Assembly: GCA_036496265.1 (NCBI GenBank)
Contig: DASXLL010000253.1
Coordinates: forward strand, 1-5,694
Direction of reading: 5' to 3'
DNA from: CAYLLN01 sp036496265
GTDB lineage: Bacteria > Planctomycetota > Planctomycetia > Pirellulales > Pirellulaceae
Length of the DNA: 5,694 nucleotides
Below are positions 3,502 through 5,694 of this stretch, in pieces. Below the pieces are notes generated by a model that had not been told where the DNA came from, did not search any database, and saw nothing but the letters and a program-made list of their open reading frames with translations. Both the position numbers and the translations under genes were made by a program. Each line of letters begins with the position of its first letter. Position 1 is the stretch's first letter.

Positions 3502-5088
3502 CTAGGCGGCGGACCGGTGGCGGCGGCAACACGGCTTCAAAGCCAGAGCCGCGAGCAAACAGAGGACGAACGTCGAGGGCTCGGGCACCGCTTTGGCGAT
3601 TGCGCCCGCGCCACCGCCGCCGCTCATGCTGTTGCGCCAGACAATATAGTCGGCGGCATTGATGGCGCCATCGAAATTGCCGTCGGCGCCGCTGCCATGG
3701 ATGATCGTCGAGGAACCAAAGGAGGCACGCCAGACATTGTAGTCGTTAACGTCGACGATTCCGTCGCCATTGAAATCGCCTGCCGGGCTGGCTTGATTGA
3801 GCAGCGCGCGAGCGCCGCTGACGTCCAACCCGTCCAGATCGGCAGAAACCTGATCGAGCATCGCTTGGGTGGCGGTGTGGCCGGCGTACTTTTTGCGCGC
3901 CAAGTAAAGTTGGTAAATCAGTTGCAGCTCGGCAGTACCGTAGGAAACCCCGGTGAACTGTTGTAGTCGATTCAGATCGGTGAAGCCGTCCTCGACCGTC
4001 GGCTCGAACTGTGTGCCTTCGCCATAGTCGTTGAAGGTGGCGAGCTGCAGAAAATCCAATCTCGAACTATAGGTCGTGTAAAGATTAAGCAACTCCGACA
4101 ACGTCGATTGTTGATTCGTGGCATCGGTTTCCGGGACATAAAACAGATTCGACCCCCAACCGCCCTGGGCGTAGAAATCGTTGAAGCCTGGGTAAGCGAT
4201 GCCGCCAACAGTCTTTCCCGCAGCTTTTAGGCTGGCCGCTTGAGAGGTGTAAAATGACCGGACTTGGCTGAGATGATCGCTAGTGTTTGGGCTTTGATAG
4301 GGCCAGGCAAATTCGCCGTCGGCGTTGGTGCCGGCGTCGCTCGATTGATACTCGAGCGGCATGAAGGTCGGATTGGTGCCCGATTGCGAAAAAATCTGAC
4401 TCCACAGGGCCGCAGAATTGATGTTGGAATTTCCACTGATGGGCTGAATCTTTGACGGACCAAAAATCGGCATCAAAGGAGAATTCGACGCGCCCGCTTT
4501 GAGGTAGTTTGGCTTGTTGAAGTAGTTGGCCGCCAGATATTGCATGTTCTGCGTTACATTGCTCACCGCCTGGCTGTTCGAGCCGTCCGGCAGGCCGTTC
4601 GTGAGGCTGCCAGCGAAGTTGTCCTCAAGGACAACACCGACCCCGAGACCGTAGTTGTTCGTCTGGTTAACGATTGCGTTCGAGGCGGTGAGCAGCGAAT
4701 TGACGTCGCCGTTGGTGCCCTTCTGGCCGTACCAATCGACCAATAAGCCATCGACGCCGGAGTACTTCAGGAGCAGCATGTGGTACTCGAGGACGTTCGG
4801 GTCGGTGGAATCATAGGGTCCGATCATCGGATAGTAGTGCGAAGCGATTTGCCGCTTACCGCTGGCATCGACGACGTTTGGATTCTCGTTGGCCATCGTC
4901 CAATGAATGCCCCAGCTTGAGCCGTCGGTACCGCCCTGGCTCGCGGGCGTTTGGAACCAGGGCATATAGTGCATGTAGACCTTGGTCGGATTGGTCTTGG
5001 TGACGGCGACCGATTGGGCATGCGCCGCCGGTGCGATGAGGAGGGCGGCGCAGAGCGCCACGATTAGGAGAGAGAATGCCGCCTTCAT
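3502..5088 (-). CDS. Secreted GH71/GH99-like glycoside hydrolase with dockerin-type repeats and PEP-CTERM anchor (528 aa)
   Basis: An exported polysaccharide-degrading enzyme candidate. Residues 1-24 are a signal peptide (KAAF basic start, hydrophobic core, cleavage after AHA). Residues ~35-400 match the GH71/GH99-like barrel: YMHYMPWFQTP (38-48), HYYPMIGPYDSTDPNVLEYH (84-103), GVDGLLVDWYG (111-121), VVLEDN (152-157) and TFNDYGEGTQFEPTVEDGF (351-369). In GH99 enzymes the catalytic pair lies in a WNEWxEG motif; here it reads FNDYGEG, so Asp354 and Glu357 are the likely counterparts. NDYGE also recalls GH71 alpha-1,3-glucanases; substrate cannot be assigned between alpha-mannan- and alpha-glucan-like chains. 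Two EF-hand-like dockerin repeats follow: DFNGDGIVDVNDY (438-450) and DGNFDGAINAADY (469-481), the second weaker. The end is PEP-CTERM: VPEPST (501-506), a hydrophobic stretch (507-517) and a Cys/Arg-rich tail, for exosortase processing. The ATG lacks a strong ribosome-binding site. It lies 100 bp after the lipoprotein gene. Confidence 0.93.
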   Translation of the reverse strand: MKAAFSLLIVALCAALLIAPAAHAQSVAVTKTNPTKVYMHYMPWFQTPASQGGTDGSSWGIHWTMANENPNVVDASGKRQIASHYYPMIGPYDSTDPNVLEYHMLLLKYSGVDGLLVDWYGQKGTNGDVNSLLTASNAIVNQTNNYGLGVGVVLEDNFAGSLTNGLPDGSNSQAVSNVTQNMQYLAANYFNKPNYLKAGASNSPLMPIFGPSKIQPISGNSNINSAALWSQIFSQSGTNPTFMPLEYQSSDAGTNADGEFAWPYQSPNTSDHLSQVRSFYTSQAASLKAAGKTVGGIAYPGFNDFYAQGGWGSNLFYVPETDATNQQSTLSELLNLYTTYSSRLDFLQLATFNDYGEGTQFEPTVEDGFTDLNRLQQFTGVSYGTAELQLIYQLYLARKKYAGHTATQAMLDQVSADLDGLDVSGARALLNQASPAGDFNGDGIVDVNDYNVWRASFGSSTIIHGSGADGNFDGAINAADYIVWRNSMSGGGGAGAIAKAVPEPSTFVLCLLAALALKPCCRRHRSAA

Positions 5089-5110
5089 GAAGTGCCCCAG
5101 GCCGAAGTTG

Positions 5111-5136
5111 CGTTGGCAGAATCAATTGCCACAACG
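5111..5136. other. Imperfect inverted repeat between lipoprotein and hydrolase genes
   Basis: CGTTGGCA (5111-5118) and TGCCACAACG (5127-5136) pair around an 8-nt AT-rich spacer with a 2-nt bulge. It lies 23 bp upstream of the hydrolase ATG. It could be a leader hairpin or an operator; there is no T-run to make it a terminator for the lipoprotein gene. Confidence 0.35.
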
Positions 5137-5188
5137 AGTCGGCGCGAAATGTCTTTGTTCCAGTGTTTTATTCTAGCAGTGATTTCGG

Positions 5189-5653
5189 TTAAGTGCCGCG
5201 TCGTGCGGGCGTTTTCGGGCTTTCCAGGGGGATGTTAAATTCGTTCTTGCCCGGTTGGACCGTGAACTTGAGCCCCGAGGTCTTGGCGTTGGCATACTTC
5301 GGATCGGCCAGCGTTCGGCTGCCCTGAACGGTATTTGAATCCTTCGTTCGAACCAGCTCGTTCGCCGAACAGGCAACAAAATAGTCACCGGGTGGAATTC
5401 CCTTTTGCGAACCGGTTCCTAAAACGTAGTTGCCGTTTTCGTCTGCCAAACCAACTGCATTTGAACCGACACCATTCGCCGGTTGAAACTGGATTGTTAC
5501 GCGCATGTCTGGCCCGCCGCGCAGTGGCTGACCGTCCATCGATACGTTACCCGAGACTTGCGCGAGTCCGTTTCCGCACCCACTCAACACTAGGCAGCCT
5601 GCCGACGCCGCCAACGCAGCAACGAGTCGCCAATAATCGATCCGATCGCGCAC
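5189..5653 (-). CDS. Lipoprotein with carboxypeptidase-regulatory-like beta-sandwich (154 aa, GTG start)
   Basis: An envelope lipoprotein of a type that planctomycetes encode in large numbers; its precise role is unknown. The start is GTG at 5653-5651, giving a basic N-end (MRDRIDYWR), a hydrophobic core and the lipobox LSGC with Cys26 as the lipidated residue. The mature part, from about residue 30, follows the usual family order: a first strand and turn VSGNVSMDGQPL (33-44), a strand VTIQFQP (52-58), DENGNYVLGTG (71-81), the signature IPPGDYFVACSA (86-97) and a closing stretch YANAKTSGLKFTVQPGKNEF (120-139) ending in NIPLE. These belong to a small Ig/prealbumin-like beta-sandwich. No clear Shine-Dalgarno sequence precedes the GTG, and only 41 bp upstream are in the window, so its promoter and upstream partners are unseen; in planctomycetes such genes often follow DUF1559-type pilin-like genes. 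The hydrolase gene follows after 100 bp on the same strand without an evident terminator between them. Confidence 0.9.
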   Translation of the reverse strand: MRDRIDYWRLVAALAASAGCLVLSGCGNGLAQVSGNVSMDGQPLRGGPDMRVTIQFQPANGVGSNAVGLADENGNYVLGTGSQKGIPPGDYFVACSANELVRTKDSNTVQGSRTLADPKYANAKTSGLKFTVQPGKNEFNIPLESPKTPARRGT

Positions 5654-5694
5654 AGTCTGGGGTCGCTTAAACCCGGGTATCTTTACGTAACCAA

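Noticed and set aside
3388..3966. 192-residue plus-strand frame
   Set aside because: It is antisense to the hydrolase C-terminus; its openness follows from codon bias of the real gene on the other strand.
5089..5188. Separate promoter for the hydrolase gene
   Set aside because: TAGAAT at 5174-5169 resembles a -10 box, but there is no acceptable -35 hexamer at 16-18 bp, so I did not annotate a promoter.

Overview
The window most likely comes from a planctomycete (Pirellulales-like), a guess from gene content rather than from any marker gene. It carries a secreted glycoside hydrolase ending in dockerin-type calcium repeats plus a PEP-CTERM sorting tail, and a short lipoprotein of the 'carboxypeptidase-regulatory-like' type that is abundant in that phylum. 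DNA is GC-rich, genes are widely spaced, and intergenic regions are full of small repeats. All seven genes I accept lie on the minus strand, so transcription runs from right to left.

Right part (5653 to 3502): a GTG-started lipoprotein, a 100-bp gap, then a 528-residue GH71/GH99-like enzyme with signal peptide, catalytic domain, two EF-hand-like repeats and PEP-CTERM anchor. Both are envelope or exported proteins and may be co-transcribed.

Middle (3369 to 2225): a 128-residue protein joining a perfect eight-glycine GxxxG zipper to a very lysine-rich, histone-H1-like tail; a 480-bp gene-free stretch holding a good sigma70-like promoter about 220 nt upstream of a 66-residue cold-shock protein; and a strong intrinsic terminator after that gene.

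Left part (2224 to 408): two copies of a palindromic REP-like element exactly 120 bp apart with a polypurine tract between them; a strong promoter overlapped by AT-rich inverted repeats; a two-gene unit (226 and 88 residues) joined by a TGATG stop-start overlap, the first ending in twelve basic pentads; four perfect tandem copies of a 16-mer; and a TTG-started 71-residue winged-helix-like protein. Positions 1-407 hold a third, diverged REP copy, a 7-bp-period repeat and possibly a tiny ORF ending at base 1.

Three products have basic or nucleic-acid-binding character (cold-shock protein, zipper/lysine protein, pentad-tailed protein). No mobile-element gene, tRNA, rRNA or CRISPR array was seen. 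The most unusual items are the zipper/H1-tail protein, the pentad-tailed protein with its operator-like promoter, and the cold-shock gene with its apparent long leader.
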